This document shows, one piece after another, positions 35,893 to 45,477 of a stretch of 64,000 nucleotides of DNA. Source of the DNA: Shewanella sp. VB17 (GTDB taxonomy: Bacteria; Pseudomonadota; Gammaproteobacteria; Enterobacterales; Shewanellaceae); NCBI RefSeq assembly GCF_013248905.1, contig NZ_JABRVS010000001.1:2604001-2668000 (forward strand), in the 5' to 3' direction. Position 1 is the first letter of the stretch. The number at the start of each line of letters is the position of its first letter. The translations under genes were made by a program, and so were the position numbers. Below the pieces are notes generated by a model. That model made no database searches and was not told the DNA's origin. It saw only the letters and a program-made list of their open reading frames with translations.

Positions 35893-38673
35893 ATGTTCAG
35901 ATGGATATGTTGTAAAAGGAATGTGAGGCTTTTTTGGCTTTTGCTATTAACGTCTTGGTACAATATTAGCGCACATGCAGCCGATGTGAATCTGGTGACG
36001 GCGAATAAAAGCATTAAAATCATTGCCGCGTCATCTGCTGACGGCGCACAATTAGTCCCTGCAAAGCCAGTAAGAGGGATATCTTATAATGTATTTTCAA
36101 GATTCGACTTAGCCAACACAAATCTCAGAATATACAATGGTGGCCAAGGCGCGACGAATAATGGATCCGCAAGTTTGATTGTTATTCAAGCCACCAACAT
36201 CAAGCTTTCTGCCAATATTGAAATAATCGGCCGGCCAGCCGATATATTATTCATCACCAATTCAACTCGCACTAATAGTATTAATTGCCAGCAGTGCAGT
36301 TTTAGCAATGTGGGCCGTGCCACGTTTGCCGCCGCCACTACCAAGTCGGTATCTTCGATACTCGCTTCAGGCACCGTGAACAATCTGGTGACGAACAGTA
36401 CGGGGAGTGTCACCGTCAATGGCCTTAGTGCGCCGGGCCTGCAATCGTTAGAGTTAATGGCGAATACCGTGCAAACAGCGGGCACCATAGACATTAATCT
36501 TAGGGCCGATATCCACCCACAAGGTGGCCATATTATTCACCCCCAAGGCAGTAAAATTGTCGGCTCTGGTGGCATTAGCTTGTATGCAGGTCTAATGACC
36601 ATAGGGTATGAAAAGCTAAAAGTCTCAGCGGCAACGGTAGTCAACCAAGCATTTGTTGTCGGTGGCAAATTGCGCGCGGCCAGCATTGCAGTGGTCAGCC
36701 CTAAGCACATTACCTTAGCCACATCGGCCAATCTCAGTACCTTGTCAGATATTATCGCCACCAGTACTCATAATAATGATTTTTATGCCCCTATTGAGGG
36801 AATATACATTCAAGGGGTGGGTAAACACACCAGCAGTGCCCAACATAACGTCACTCTTAGTGGTAAGTTATTTTCTGACAATAGAGTGTCGATAAAATCA
36901 TTAAATAAGGTCAACTTACATTCAGCTATCGTCACTAAAGACTTGTCTGTCATTGCAGCAACCATGGTGAGGAACAAGGGCAGTGTGCAGGCGCAACAGG
37001 TTGAAATTGCGGCCAATACCTTTATTAATAATGGCCAGATTGCCGCGACAGATGTGGCGGTCGAAACCCAGCAGAGTATTTACAATAGCTTTGGCGGCAA
37101 TATTAAATCAAATACCTTGATATTAAAGTCAAATAATGGCGCTGTCGTTAATGGCTCACGCAGCCATTATGAAAACTATGCCAATGTGCCAACCATACTG
37201 CCTATTAGTATCGATATGACCGCGAAAAAATACGGTATCTTTTATGATATTAATGAAAAAAGAGGCACTTTCCAAAAAAATGTGTCAGCGCACATTGTTG
37301 CCAATGATCTAACAATCGTAGCCGATGTGATAGAAAATATTAACCCCTATTTTATCGATAAACTCCCATCAGCGAATTGGGATGCAGGCATTAGTATTAA
37401 CAATGCTCAGGCAAAACAAGTGAGTATTGAAGCTGAATATGCTTTAGATTTAAAGGGCTATAAATATATTGTAAACGCCTCTGCCATTATAGGCTTACAT
37501 GAGAATGGTCAAGCCAACATCAATACCCCAACATTCAGTAATGAACGTTATAAAATACAGTTTGAAACCTATGTTTATCGCCGTGTTGATTACAGTCATG
37601 ATAAGAATAAAACCAATAAACGCTACAACTCGGGTACGACTTCAAAAATTTTAGCCTATTCACCGCCAGGGCGTTTGTTTTCATTTGGTCGCTTTATACA
37701 CAGTTATGGGTTGAATAAAAACCAAGCAGCCAGCACTCGTGCCGTTAATAAAGAAGTGCAATCAATTAATGAAATGTCTTATTTCGAAGTGTTTAATGAT
37801 AGTCACTTTTATAAAGGTAAGGTCTCAAGCATAGGGCTAGAGCTTACCAAAGAATATACCTCAGTTGATATTAATGCGCTCAGGGGGTGCTTAACCTATC
37901 GTCATTGTGAGCGAGAGGATATTACCACTTCCATTGAAGCTGAAACCTTATTTGCGGTGACGGGCAACATTTATGGGGTTAAAAAAGGGTTAGAAAGCAA
38001 CACAGATCTGGATATTGTTGGCATTGGTCCCATGAGTAATGATGCCAGAAGAGTGGTTAATAAAATTGTTGATGAATACATTGCGACTCATACCACAGAA
38101 TTGAACGGTTATGCTTGGGGAAATAAACCAGACGTGAATGTTTTTTCTTGGCTAGAGAATGTTGATTGTCTGTATAGGGCTACTTGTTCTTTTGAGGTTC
38201 TTTCCTCAGAAATCGTCGGTGATCTTGTTCAAGGTCAGATAGCCATAAAAAAAATAACATATTTACCCCCCTACGGAAATTATACCGCTTCAATTAGTGA
38301 GGTTCAGCAATTTAAAACTTATCAATTTAAAGTCAATTTCCAACAAATTTTAGATGCCGAAATGGTAGACAGAGACGTTGATGGAACATCATATACCCAC
38401 AGGCAATTGACCACAGCGGTAGAAAATTTTGTCTTACAAGCGGAGCGGGTAGTATTTCCATCAGGACTTAACACATCATATAAATATAGAAGCACAAAAA
38501 ATGATTTAACTAGTGTTAAATATTTTGTTGATGGTGCCAAGCTAGTTATTAATTATATGCAGATAGATGACTATGCAAGAAAAAGATCGTTTGGGAGAAA
38601 ATCAAAGCATAAAAAGACAACAAATAATGTCACCGCGTCGATGCCACTTAGCCAAGTTCCTGATTATTTATAA
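35893..38673 (+). CDS. Filamentous-haemagglutinin-like protein with TPS-type N-terminus (CdiA/TpsA N-terminal part)
   Basis: A 926-residue exported protein. It has a basic N-terminus and hydrophobic signal ending in ISAHAAD (about residue 30). Residues about 55-200 resemble the two-partner-secretion (haemagglutination activity) domain: GISYNVFSRFDLANTNLRI corresponds to the G-I-S-x-N-x-F-x-x-F opening. SINCQQCSFSNVGRATF (Cys132 and Cys135) corresponds to the C-x-x-C-x-F-x-N-x-x-R segment of CdiA/ShlA-type proteins. After about residue 330 haemagglutinin-type repeats fade into sequence I do not recognise. It ends in a basic tail, not a toxin domain, 29 bp before the next exoprotein gene. No dedicated transporter gene is adjacent. 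It is read as the N-terminal half of a split CdiA-like exoprotein; a structural role of its own is equally possible. Confidence 0.65.
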   Translation: MFRWICCKRNVRLFWLLLLTSWYNISAHAADVNLVTANKSIKIIAASSADGAQLVPAKPVRGISYNVFSRFDLANTNLRIYNGGQGATNNGSASLIVIQATNIKLSANIEIIGRPADILFITNSTRTNSINCQQCSFSNVGRATFAAATTKSVSSILASGTVNNLVTNSTGSVTVNGLSAPGLQSLELMANTVQTAGTIDINLRADIHPQGGHIIHPQGSKIVGSGGISLYAGLMTIGYEKLKVSAATVVNQAFVVGGKLRAASIAVVSPKHITLATSANLSTLSDIIATSTHNNDFYAPIEGIYIQGVGKHTSSAQHNVTLSGKLFSDNRVSIKSLNKVNLHSAIVTKDLSVIAATMVRNKGSVQAQQVEIAANTFINNGQIAATDVAVETQQSIYNSFGGNIKSNTLILKSNNGAVVNGSRSHYENYANVPTILPISIDMTAKKYGIFYDINEKRGTFQKNVSAHIVANDLTIVADVIENINPYFIDKLPSANWDAGISINNAQAKQVSIEAEYALDLKGYKYIVNASAIIGLHENGQANINTPTFSNERYKIQFETYVYRRVDYSHDKNKTNKRYNSGTTSKILAYSPPGRLFSFGRFIHSYGLNKNQAASTRAVNKEVQSINEMSYFEVFNDSHFYKGKVSSIGLELTKEYTSVDINALRGCLTYRHCEREDITTSIEAETLFAVTGNIYGVKKGLESNTDLDIVGIGPMSNDARRVVNKIVDEYIATHTTELNGYAWGNKPDVNVFSWLENVDCLYRATCSFEVLSSEIVGDLVQGQIAIKKITYLPPYGNYTASISEVQQFKTYQFKVNFQQILDAEMVDRDVDGTSYTHRQLTTAVENFVLQAERVVFPSGLNTSYKYRSTKNDLTSVKYFVDGAKLVINYMQIDDYARKRSFGRKSKHKKTTNNVTASMPLSQVPDYL

Positions 38674-38702
38674 TAAAGAAGCAGTAAGGATACGTATTTT
38701 CA

Positions 38703-41700
38703 ATGAAACAGATAATAAAACAAGATAAAGTGTATATCCCGCCGTTATGGCAGCGCTTTACTTCGTATTTACTTAGCTTAGTATTATTAGCACAAATTAT
38801 GCTGCCAACCACAGTGCAAGCCTATGTGTTAATATCAAATGGCCAACTAGAATCAGAAGCTAATAACGCCTTACAATTTGAGCGTATTGATAATAGCGAG
38901 CAGCAATTTAAAAAAGCTTATTATGTCGATGTAGCCGCAGCCGAAAAAGCCCAAAATGTATTAAGCTTTCATCAAACCTTGCTGGCAAATAATAAATCCA
39001 GTTTACCCAAACCTGTGATGATCCCCATTATTAATGGCGATATTACCATTATTTTTCCTTACTACCCTGTAGAGAAACGTATCGGTGATGCCTTTGTGCA
39101 GTCACGCTTGATACGCTCACAAATATTTAATCAATTACAGCGTACGGTTTTGCCACGTTATCATGATTCAGAAGTGAATCAGATTAATGATTTATACAAT
39201 CGAGCCTACGATTTTGCGCTGTCTTCTGGTGTGAAATACGGTGACATGGTCACCCGTGCACAGGTGCAGACATTTGCTCGAGATTTTATTTGGCCAGAGC
39301 TGCGCACCATTAACGGCGAACCTGTGCTGGTACCTGTGGTGCATTTAACCGATAAAACCATCGCAGAAGACAGTGTTAATGGTCATCAAGTTTTCTTCTC
39401 GGGGGGGGCGGTACAGTTTAAGAACATTCATGTCGGCTCGGGCACTTTATTCACCCGCCGCAATACCTATTTGCAAACAGCGGGCAATTTCACGGTTGCC
39501 GAAGGCGCCAGTGTGGTGGCCAGTGGCGACCTAAACTTACTGGTGGGCGGCACGTTGCAAAACTTGTCCGGCCATTTATCGGCGCAAGATAATGTCAATA
39601 TTATCGCCAATCAATATCTGCAAAAAACCTTGGTACACCGTTATGCCACTCGTTATGAGCAAGGTACTCGCCTAGGTGAAATCGCCAGTGTTAATGCCAC
39701 CAATGGTGATATATCCATTCGCAGTCATCACGATATCGTGGTGCAAGGGGGCAGGCTTTCAGGTAACAACATTATCTTCAATGCTCGCGGTAATATACAG
39801 CTCATCAGCCAGGATACTACCTATGTGCGCAATCAAAGGGTAGGAGGCTTTGATGAAAATGAATCCATTATTACCCATACCGCCTCTAAATTGAGCGCCC
39901 AAGATAACATTTATCTGATGGCCTCCGGTGCCATCGAGCTTAATGCAGCCACCTTGTCTGCCGATAAAGGGGCGATACAGATATTAGCTGGTCAAGGGGT
40001 GTATATTGGTAATGCGTTTAATCAATTCCAGTCCTCACGCTCCGGCACTGTGGGCAAAGTCACCACTCAAGAACGTGAATTTCAAACCATTGCTATTCGC
40101 TCGGCATTAGATGCAGGTAAAAATGTATTAATCGCCACTAAAATGGGGGACGTTATTTTAAAGGCCACGGCAATCACTTCTGCTGCGGGCACGGACATTT
40201 ATGCCGATAATGGCAAAGTCAACTTACTGCTCGCTAAAGAGCAAGATCATTATTACCTTAACAGAGTGACCAAAGGCTTTTGGCGCATAAAAACCGAAAC
40301 CATTGATGATCAAGAAGAGTTTGCGGTCTATAACGAGGTGGTGGGTGGTGTCAACATTCATGCCACCAGAGGGCTGAGTGTCGAGCTGGGGCAAAAAGAT
40401 GATCAATCCCTTGATGAAATATTATCAGGCTTTGAAGAGTCGCCCTCATTAGCTTGGATGGCAGACGTTTATGCTGATAATGAGTTTAACGGTCAAGTCG
40501 ATATTATTTACCAAGAACTCGTTAATATTCATAAGCATGACAAAACTAGCACCCTGAGCCCTGCCGCCATGGCCATTATTGCCATAGCTATGGCTGTTGC
40601 CATGGGGCCAGCTGGATTTGGTGCCATAGGCGGCACGGTTGGAACAACAACCGTTACAGCAGGTGTCACTACCACGGTAGCAGGCACAGGCATCACAGGT
40701 TTAGTCGGCTCTGTGACGATGGGGGCAGTCTTAGAGGCTGGTGCGTTAACATTGGCAACGCAAACCGTGTCTAGTCTAGCTAATGGTGATAATTTAGGTG
40801 AATCATTAAAAGCACTCACCTCAAAAGACTCATTAAAATCACTCGCCACTTCAATGGCCACTGCTGGTGCATTAGATTACTTACAAATTAATCAATTTGA
40901 ATTTTTTGACAGCTCAATGATGCCAGAAGACTTGGCGAGCTTAAGTAATCAAGTGGTACAAATAGCGGCCCAAAGTACGGTCTCTACGGGGATTTCAACC
41001 TTAGTCAATGGGGGTAACTCTAAAGAGTTTCTCGCATCACTGCAAACATCCATGATGACCTCAGCGGTGAACCGCATAGGGGCTAAAATTGCCAATAAAA
41101 TTGGTAGTTTAGCCAGTGAACATCAGTTCAATGAGGCGATGCGTTATGTCTCTCATGCGGCGCTAGGTTGTTCTTTAGGCTTAGTGACCGATAAGATCCA
41201 AAGCAGTGACATTTCCAGTGCTGGCGCGTGTACCAGCGCGGCGACAGGCGCGGTTGTTGGCGAATTAACCGCCACCATTTACACTGAGCAAATGCTGTCA
41301 GAGCAACAAAATGAATTGCTCGATGCCATGAAAGAGTTAGGGCTTGCCTATGATTTTGACATCAGTAAAGCAAACTCCACACAGGCCTCTGAATTACAAG
41401 CCGTGTTTGACCGCGTTAAATACGCCCCCACGGAAAACGACCTCGCGCAGATAAGGGTCATTACCCGCAGCTCAGTCGATATGGCTCGATTAAGCGCTGG
41501 ATTATTGGCTTTCGCCAGTGGTTTAGATGTCAACATGGCCGCCGATGCCGGTGGTAATGCCGCAGAAAATAACAATGCGGTTGTAATAATACAGGCGTTT
41601 ATAACAGCCGCGGCTTTCTATACCAGCCTATATAAAGTCGGTGAGCTGGCAAAAACCCTTGATAATGCCATGAAGCAATATAAACAACTGTCAGAGGAGG

Positions 41701-42884
41701 AGAAAAAAGATGCCTTAGTTGAAGCCATCATTGGCATTGCTAAAGATGCCGCTATAGATGTCGCTCTTATCCTAGGGGTAAACAAAATCTCTAAAGCCTC
41801 TAAAGTATTACCTATCGAGGAATTGCAAGAAAAACTCTATCTCATGGTTAAATCCCATCCTAAGGGAGCGCGAATATTAGCCGAGTTAGGTGATGACTTT
41901 GATGATAATTTACTGTCTCATGTATCAGGCAAAAATAAGCTGCTTGTTCAAGCCAGATTGAATGCTAAAGGTGAAGCATTAGCTAAATATTATCAATACA
42001 AGAAAATAAACCCTAATACGGTGATCACTGAAACAGACATTGCAGCGCAGCTTGCAAACGGCAAAATGATCACCGCCAATGGCCGTTTTGCTAAGCTTGA
42101 CGGTAAGCGCAGGAATCCACCTAATATCCCTGATGATGTGGACTATAGAATAAACCTCAAGGGCAGTAAAACAATATCGGGTAATGCCAAACTTGATGCC
42201 AGCTTTTTACAGTCTAAAGTCACCGATCCGATTAAGGGAGATAAGATCACCGTGGCGCAATTGGAGCAAAGGCGCAAAGATCTCATCAATGAAAAGAAAA
42301 CACTGACTGAGTTGTATCAGACGCCGGGCTTGAAAAAAAATGATGCCATCGACATCAGGCTCAATGAAATGACGGCTAAGATGAGAAAATACAGCGAAAC
42401 CGCAGGTCTAGCGCGTGCTGAGCACTATTTAACTCAAAAATATGTTAAAGTTGAGCCGTTAACCTTTAACTACTTAGATAAGCGGACAAGCCATCAATAT
42501 GACGGCATTTATCAAGTTACCGACGGCTCTGGTAAAACCAGCTTGATAAAACTCGAATCTAAAGGCGGCGTAGCGCCCAGTTCCAATTATAAGACTGCCC
42601 AAGTCAGTGTGAGTCGTGACAATGTGGTGCTTAGCGCCCAACAAGGCAGCAAAGCTTATGATGACAATATTTGGCGCTTTATGCAGGACAAACACAAGCA
42701 ATATATAGGCCGAGATGATTACAAAAACGGCACTATGGATAAAGTGCAGCGGGATAAGGTAGACTCTTTGGGTGATACCCTTGGGAAAATTGATGAGGTT
42801 GATGCGGTCAAGTATATCGGCATAGAGCAAAAGTTTGACCCGCTAGGCAATTTATCCACCGCTGCCGTCAAGTTTTTTGATTAA
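38703..42884 (+). CDS. CdiA-like polymorphic toxin with restriction-endonuclease-fold C-terminus
   Basis: A 1393-residue protein. A long N-terminal signal-like segment (about residues 20-41, ending in LPTTVQA) is followed by haemagglutinin-type beta-helix repeats to about residue 530. Residues about 630-830 resemble the DUF637 region of CdiA proteins (DSLKSLATSMATAGALDYL). A pretoxin motif AENN at residues 954-957, preceded by AADAGGN, is a variant of the VENN motif that marks where the exchangeable CdiA C-terminus begins. The last 436 residues would be the toxin. D1267, E1285-x-K1287 and Q1313-Q1314-G match the D...E-x-K...QQG pattern of restriction-endonuclease-fold toxins, suggesting a DNase. 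The protein lacks a TPS domain of its own. An immunity gene follows 32 bp downstream. Nuclease activity is inference from motifs. Confidence 0.75.
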   Translation: MKQIIKQDKVYIPPLWQRFTSYLLSLVLLAQIMLPTTVQAYVLISNGQLESEANNALQFERIDNSEQQFKKAYYVDVAAAEKAQNVLSFHQTLLANNKSSLPKPVMIPIINGDITIIFPYYPVEKRIGDAFVQSRLIRSQIFNQLQRTVLPRYHDSEVNQINDLYNRAYDFALSSGVKYGDMVTRAQVQTFARDFIWPELRTINGEPVLVPVVHLTDKTIAEDSVNGHQVFFSGGAVQFKNIHVGSGTLFTRRNTYLQTAGNFTVAEGASVVASGDLNLLVGGTLQNLSGHLSAQDNVNIIANQYLQKTLVHRYATRYEQGTRLGEIASVNATNGDISIRSHHDIVVQGGRLSGNNIIFNARGNIQLISQDTTYVRNQRVGGFDENESIITHTASKLSAQDNIYLMASGAIELNAATLSADKGAIQILAGQGVYIGNAFNQFQSSRSGTVGKVTTQEREFQTIAIRSALDAGKNVLIATKMGDVILKATAITSAAGTDIYADNGKVNLLLAKEQDHYYLNRVTKGFWRIKTETIDDQEEFAVYNEVVGGVNIHATRGLSVELGQKDDQSLDEILSGFEESPSLAWMADVYADNEFNGQVDIIYQELVNIHKHDKTSTLSPAAMAIIAIAMAVAMGPAGFGAIGGTVGTTTVTAGVTTTVAGTGITGLVGSVTMGAVLEAGALTLATQTVSSLANGDNLGESLKALTSKDSLKSLATSMATAGALDYLQINQFEFFDSSMMPEDLASLSNQVVQIAAQSTVSTGISTLVNGGNSKEFLASLQTSMMTSAVNRIGAKIANKIGSLASEHQFNEAMRYVSHAALGCSLGLVTDKIQSSDISSAGACTSAATGAVVGELTATIYTEQMLSEQQNELLDAMKELGLAYDFDISKANSTQASELQAVFDRVKYAPTENDLAQIRVITRSSVDMARLSAGLLAFASGLDVNMAADAGGNAAENNNAVVIIQAFITAAAFYTSLYKVGELAKTLDNAMKQYKQLSEEEKKDALVEAIIGIAKDAAIDVALILGVNKISKASKVLPIEELQEKLYLMVKSHPKGARILAELGDDFDDNLLSHVSGKNKLLVQARLNAKGEALAKYYQYKKINPNTVITETDIAAQLANGKMITANGRFAKLDGKRRNPPNIPDDVDYRINLKGSKTISGNAKLDASFLQSKVTDPIKGDKITVAQLEQRRKDLINEKKTLTELYQTPGLKKNDAIDIRLNEMTAKMRKYSETAGLARAEHYLTQKYVKVEPLTFNYLDKRTSHQYDGIYQVTDGSGKTSLIKLESKGGVAPSSNYKTAQVSVSRDNVVLSAQQGSKAYDDNIWRFMQDKHKQYIGRDDYKNGTMDKVQRDKVDSLGDTLGKIDEVDAVKYIGIEQKFDPLGNLSTAAVKFFD

Positions 42885-42916
42885 TAGCCATTGTGAATAA
42901 TCAATGATGAATAGAG

Positions 42917-43831
42917 ATGAGTGTAAACATGAGCATGAATAAAATTGATCTAACCATCCCGATCCCGTTTCATTTGGCGAGCACCAAGGGCATCGATTTT
43001 GTTTATAAAAATGAGCTGGCAAGACTCAATAAGATATTAACGATCAATTATACCAAACAGTTTACTCCATTAAAGTCGATTGCTGAGCGCTGCTGGTTTT
43101 TGGCCATTGAAGCCAATCACGGCGCCCAGCTACCGGCGCAGGGCTTACGTTTGCTGCAAGCGTTTCAGTATTACGCGCTGAAATCGGTGGAGTATCGTTT
43201 GTTAGCCGACAATGAGCAAATAGAGGTGGTATTGCCCCAAGGGGGGATCCGTTTTGGCTATCGTGACAGCGATTATCGAGCAATCGATTGCGCCGATTAC
43301 TCCGTTTATTTGTGGATCTCTTTACTGTGCGAACAAGATGATGACCTAGACTATTTAGTCGAAGTGCAAGATCACGCCAATGTAAAGTGGAGAACGCCCG
43401 CACAATACCTATATTTTGAGATCATCGCCGGTTTTTTAAAGCTAAAAAATGTTGATGTACAGGCCAAAATTCAAGAATTTGTCGATGAGACAACGGAAGA
43501 TAAGATCTGTGCTGGATTAAATGAGTTTATGACTTACATCGCCTTGCCGACCATAGATGTGATGTTAAAAATATTTGGCGGCGCCGACGAGCAGTTGTAC
43601 CGTGAGACCATGTACAATGCGGCGCAATCCCATGCTGAGTTTTGGCCACAAGAACAGCTTGCCGGTAAAGATGACGGCCCACTGTCGCTGCCACTCACCG
43701 CACTGGCGCGCGTAGCCTATAAACACTTTGGCTACACCTTGGGCTTTGAATGTGACTATATTCCCGAATATTTTTACCAAGCTGAGCTACAAGCATTTGA
43801 TGTCAGTTTCTTAAATGCCAGTGATGAATAG
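42917..43831 (+). CDS. Immunity protein, Imm49-like (cognate of the 38703-42884 toxin)
   Basis: A 304-residue, mostly alpha-helical, cytoplasmic protein with no signal peptide. It directly follows the toxin gene by 32 bp. The C-terminal part (SHAEFWPQEQ, DGPLSLPLTALARVAYKH, GFECDYIPEYFYQAE) resembles the end of Imm49-type immunity proteins. The Imm49 assignment is by pattern recall only. A second copy (47241-48149) is almost identical and differs at about 17 positions by eye plus an N-terminal indel. It is expected to protect the producing cell from its own toxin. Confidence 0.7.
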   Translation: MSVNMSMNKIDLTIPIPFHLASTKGIDFVYKNELARLNKILTINYTKQFTPLKSIAERCWFLAIEANHGAQLPAQGLRLLQAFQYYALKSVEYRLLADNEQIEVVLPQGGIRFGYRDSDYRAIDCADYSVYLWISLLCEQDDDLDYLVEVQDHANVKWRTPAQYLYFEIIAGFLKLKNVDVQAKIQEFVDETTEDKICAGLNEFMTYIALPTIDVMLKIFGGADEQLYRETMYNAAQSHAEFWPQEQLAGKDDGPLSLPLTALARVAYKHFGYTLGFECDYIPEYFYQAELQAFDVSFLNASDE

Positions 43832-44119
43832 CATTGATGTTAAATATCAGTAAATAAGGATCCCTTAACAAAGAGAAAAGAGAAAGCAGCAAATACAATC
43901 ATGGCGCCTAGCGTCATGATTAGCTCTGTTCGCGTTAAGTGTTAAGTGTCAAAGGGAAGTCGTTAAATATAGGGAGCTTGATGAGAGAGTAATAAGACGT
44001 AAATAACAGGAAAAAAATAACAGCATGAATTGCGACAGCTACCACTATTGGTAGGTAGCATGTATACGGCTTACTGGTTTTCTAGTAGCAATTTTTTAGA
44101 TGTCCTTGTTTGGAATAAA
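43831..44119 (+). repeat. Module repeat, copy A (long form)
   Basis: About 290 bp directly after the immunity gene, nearly identical to 48149-48431. It contains a core hairpin (43898-43920, stem ATCATGGCGC with GCGTCATGAT, 3-nt loop) and near its end a small hairpin, CTACC-N6-GGTAG. Shorter copies occur at 44530, 48907 and 50239. No coding potential is evident. Confidence 0.8.
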
Positions 44120-44140
44120 ATAAATAAAAAGGCAAAAACA

Positions 44141-44497
44141 ATGTTAAAAATAATATCAAAATCGATGTTAAACCTCGCGGTTGGAACCGCAGCTTTACTG
44201 CTCACAGGCTCAGCTTATGCGGCATGCATGAGTATTGGCTGCACAGGTGTCTATGTCGAGAGGCTTTATACTTACGTGTCAGGTCAGATTTTGATTGGTA
44301 CCTCTGGTGATGAAACCTTAATGTCTTGTGAAGCGGCTGAAGGTAAGTACGCCACTTTAAACCACAGTGAGCCAGCGGCTGATATCATTTATTCAACCTT
44401 ATTGGCAGCGCAAATGGCTAATAAAAGGGTGTACATTCGCACTGATGAGAAGTCTAAGGGGTGTAAAATTGTGTATGTCACGTTGGACAAACAGTAA
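44141..44497 (+). CDS. Small secreted protein S1 (conserved LLAAQ/Cys architecture)
   Basis: A 118-residue protein. It has a signal peptide of about 27 residues (LNLAVGTAALLLTGSAYA, then ACMS), a short beta-rich part with Cys, the motif YSTLLAAQMANKRVYIRTD, and a final strand with one Cys (KGCKIVYVTL). I chose ATG 44141; the frame is open to 44030, but only this start puts the signal at the N-terminus. It shares its plan with four other divergent proteins in this island. Family name unknown; possibly a periplasmic or released effector, or an accessory to the toxin array. Confidence 0.6.
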   Translation: MLKIISKSMLNLAVGTAALLLTGSAYAACMSIGCTGVYVERLYTYVSGQILIGTSGDETLMSCEAAEGKYATLNHSEPAADIIYSTLLAAQMANKRVYIRTDEKSKGCKIVYVTLDKQ

Positions 44498-44512
44498 TAC
44501 TCACCGATTAAC

Positions 44513-44521
44513 GGTGCCACC
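44513..44521 (+). repeat. Boundary motif GGTGCCACC (1)
   Basis: Lies 15 bp after the S1 stop codon, in the context TTAACGGTGCCACCTATAAT. It is the same as at 46417 and 48890 and is the inverse of GGGTGGCAC at 45735 and 46981. Confidence 0.7.
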
Positions 44522-44529
44522 TATAATAA

Positions 44530-44640
44530 ATTGATGCTAAATATCAGTAAATAAGAGTCTCTTAATAAAAAGCAAACATAATTATGGTGCCTAGCGTCAT
44601 GATTGGCTCTGTTCGTGTTAAGTGTCAAAGGGAAAGTGAG
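44530..44640 (+). repeat. Module repeat, copy B (short form)
   Basis: About 110 bp. The core hairpin is at 44581-44603. Two changes in the left arm relative to the other copies are tolerated as G-U wobbles, so the stem is kept. Confidence 0.75.
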
Positions 44641-45410
44641 TCACTGTGACATGGATAGTTATTATATTGTCAATTGAATAATCATTCTCTTAATTGATTT
44701 ACGGAATTTTGTGAACAAAAAAAGGGGGTATAAAAAATGAAAAAAACACTAACTGTGATCGTCGGGATACTTTTTTCGGGCAGTGTGCTAGCTGCGCTGT
44801 CTGATGGTGGGAAAGTCCTTGAGTTATCCTCGGTGTCTACAGTTGTCGGATCTGCTAATACCACTAAAGATACGTCTTTTAGGGTTAAGATTTCCGGTTC
44901 TGGACAGTGTGCTGGAAAATATATTAAATTTCAGACAAATGTGAATTCAGCAGAATCATTAAATAGAAGCTTTTCAATGTTAACAGCTGCTTACTTTGCT
45001 GATCAGCGAGTCTCTATTCAAGGGGCTTATGCTAACAGTAGTTGTGATTTAGGTAGTCAGGTTAGGTTGATAAAATAGCGTCATGATTGGGCTTTGTTTG
45101 TGCTGGCTCTCAAAGGTCTGTAATGGCTTGCTTTACCATGAATGTAACTAAGGAATATTATGCAAACTAGCATTAAAGCGGTGTTATTATTAGCAGTTTT
45201 TATAGCAACTAACGCCTCAGCTGCTCAAAATTATACCAATGTGACAATTAAAGACGTTATCGTCAACATGAATACTGGGATTCATTTTCGTATTAATGAA
45301 AAGATGATCAATTCTGAAAATTGTGGTTCTTCCAAATGGTTTAAAATAGAGTCAGGCTCAACGTATGAAAAATCAGCGTTAAGTCTGCTATTAGCATATG
45401 AAGCTCAAAA
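44606..45410 (+). repeat. Direct duplication of about 0.8 kb, copy 1
   Basis: Apparently identical over about 805 bp to 50329-51133 (constant offset of 5723 bp). It carries the whole S2 gene and most of S3. Both ends break abruptly, and the S3 C-termini differ between the copies. Confidence 0.85.
44737..45078 (+). CDS. Small secreted protein S2, copy 1
   Basis: A 113-residue protein. It has a signal peptide (MKKTLTVIVGILFSGSVLAA, cleaved about residue 19) and a mature part of about 93 residues. Two cysteines are present (SGQCAGKY and NSSCDLG), with the helix-like motif RSFSMLTAAYFADQRVSIQG between them. The translated product is identical to 50460-50801. A good ribosome binding site (GGGGG) precedes ATG. 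Family name not recognised. Confidence 0.65.
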   Translation: MKKTLTVIVGILFSGSVLAALSDGGKVLELSSVSTVVGSANTTKDTSFRVKISGSGQCAGKYIKFQTNVNSAESLNRSFSMLTAAYFADQRVSIQGAYANSSCDLGSQVRLIK

Positions 45411-45477
45411 TAAACCAGTGATCATAAATGTTAACGGTTGCACCGGAGGATACCCTAAGTTGGATTCTATTTATTGA
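45160..45477 (+). CDS. Small secreted protein S3, copy 1 (3' end recombined)
   Basis: A 105-residue exported protein. It has a signal peptide (LLLAVFIATNASAAQ), a beta-rich mature part, Cys in SENCGSSKWF, the motif KSALSLLLAYEAQNKPVIIN, and a second Cys in VNGCTGGYPK. The stop codon TGA lies in sequence duplicated from the lipoprotein gene, so the last residues abut a recombination joint. The second copy (50883-51140) is cut short. Confidence 0.6.
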   Translation: MQTSIKAVLLLAVFIATNASAAQNYTNVTIKDVIVNMNTGIHFRINEKMINSENCGSSKWFKIESGSTYEKSALSLLLAYEAQNKPVIINVNGCTGGYPKLDSIY

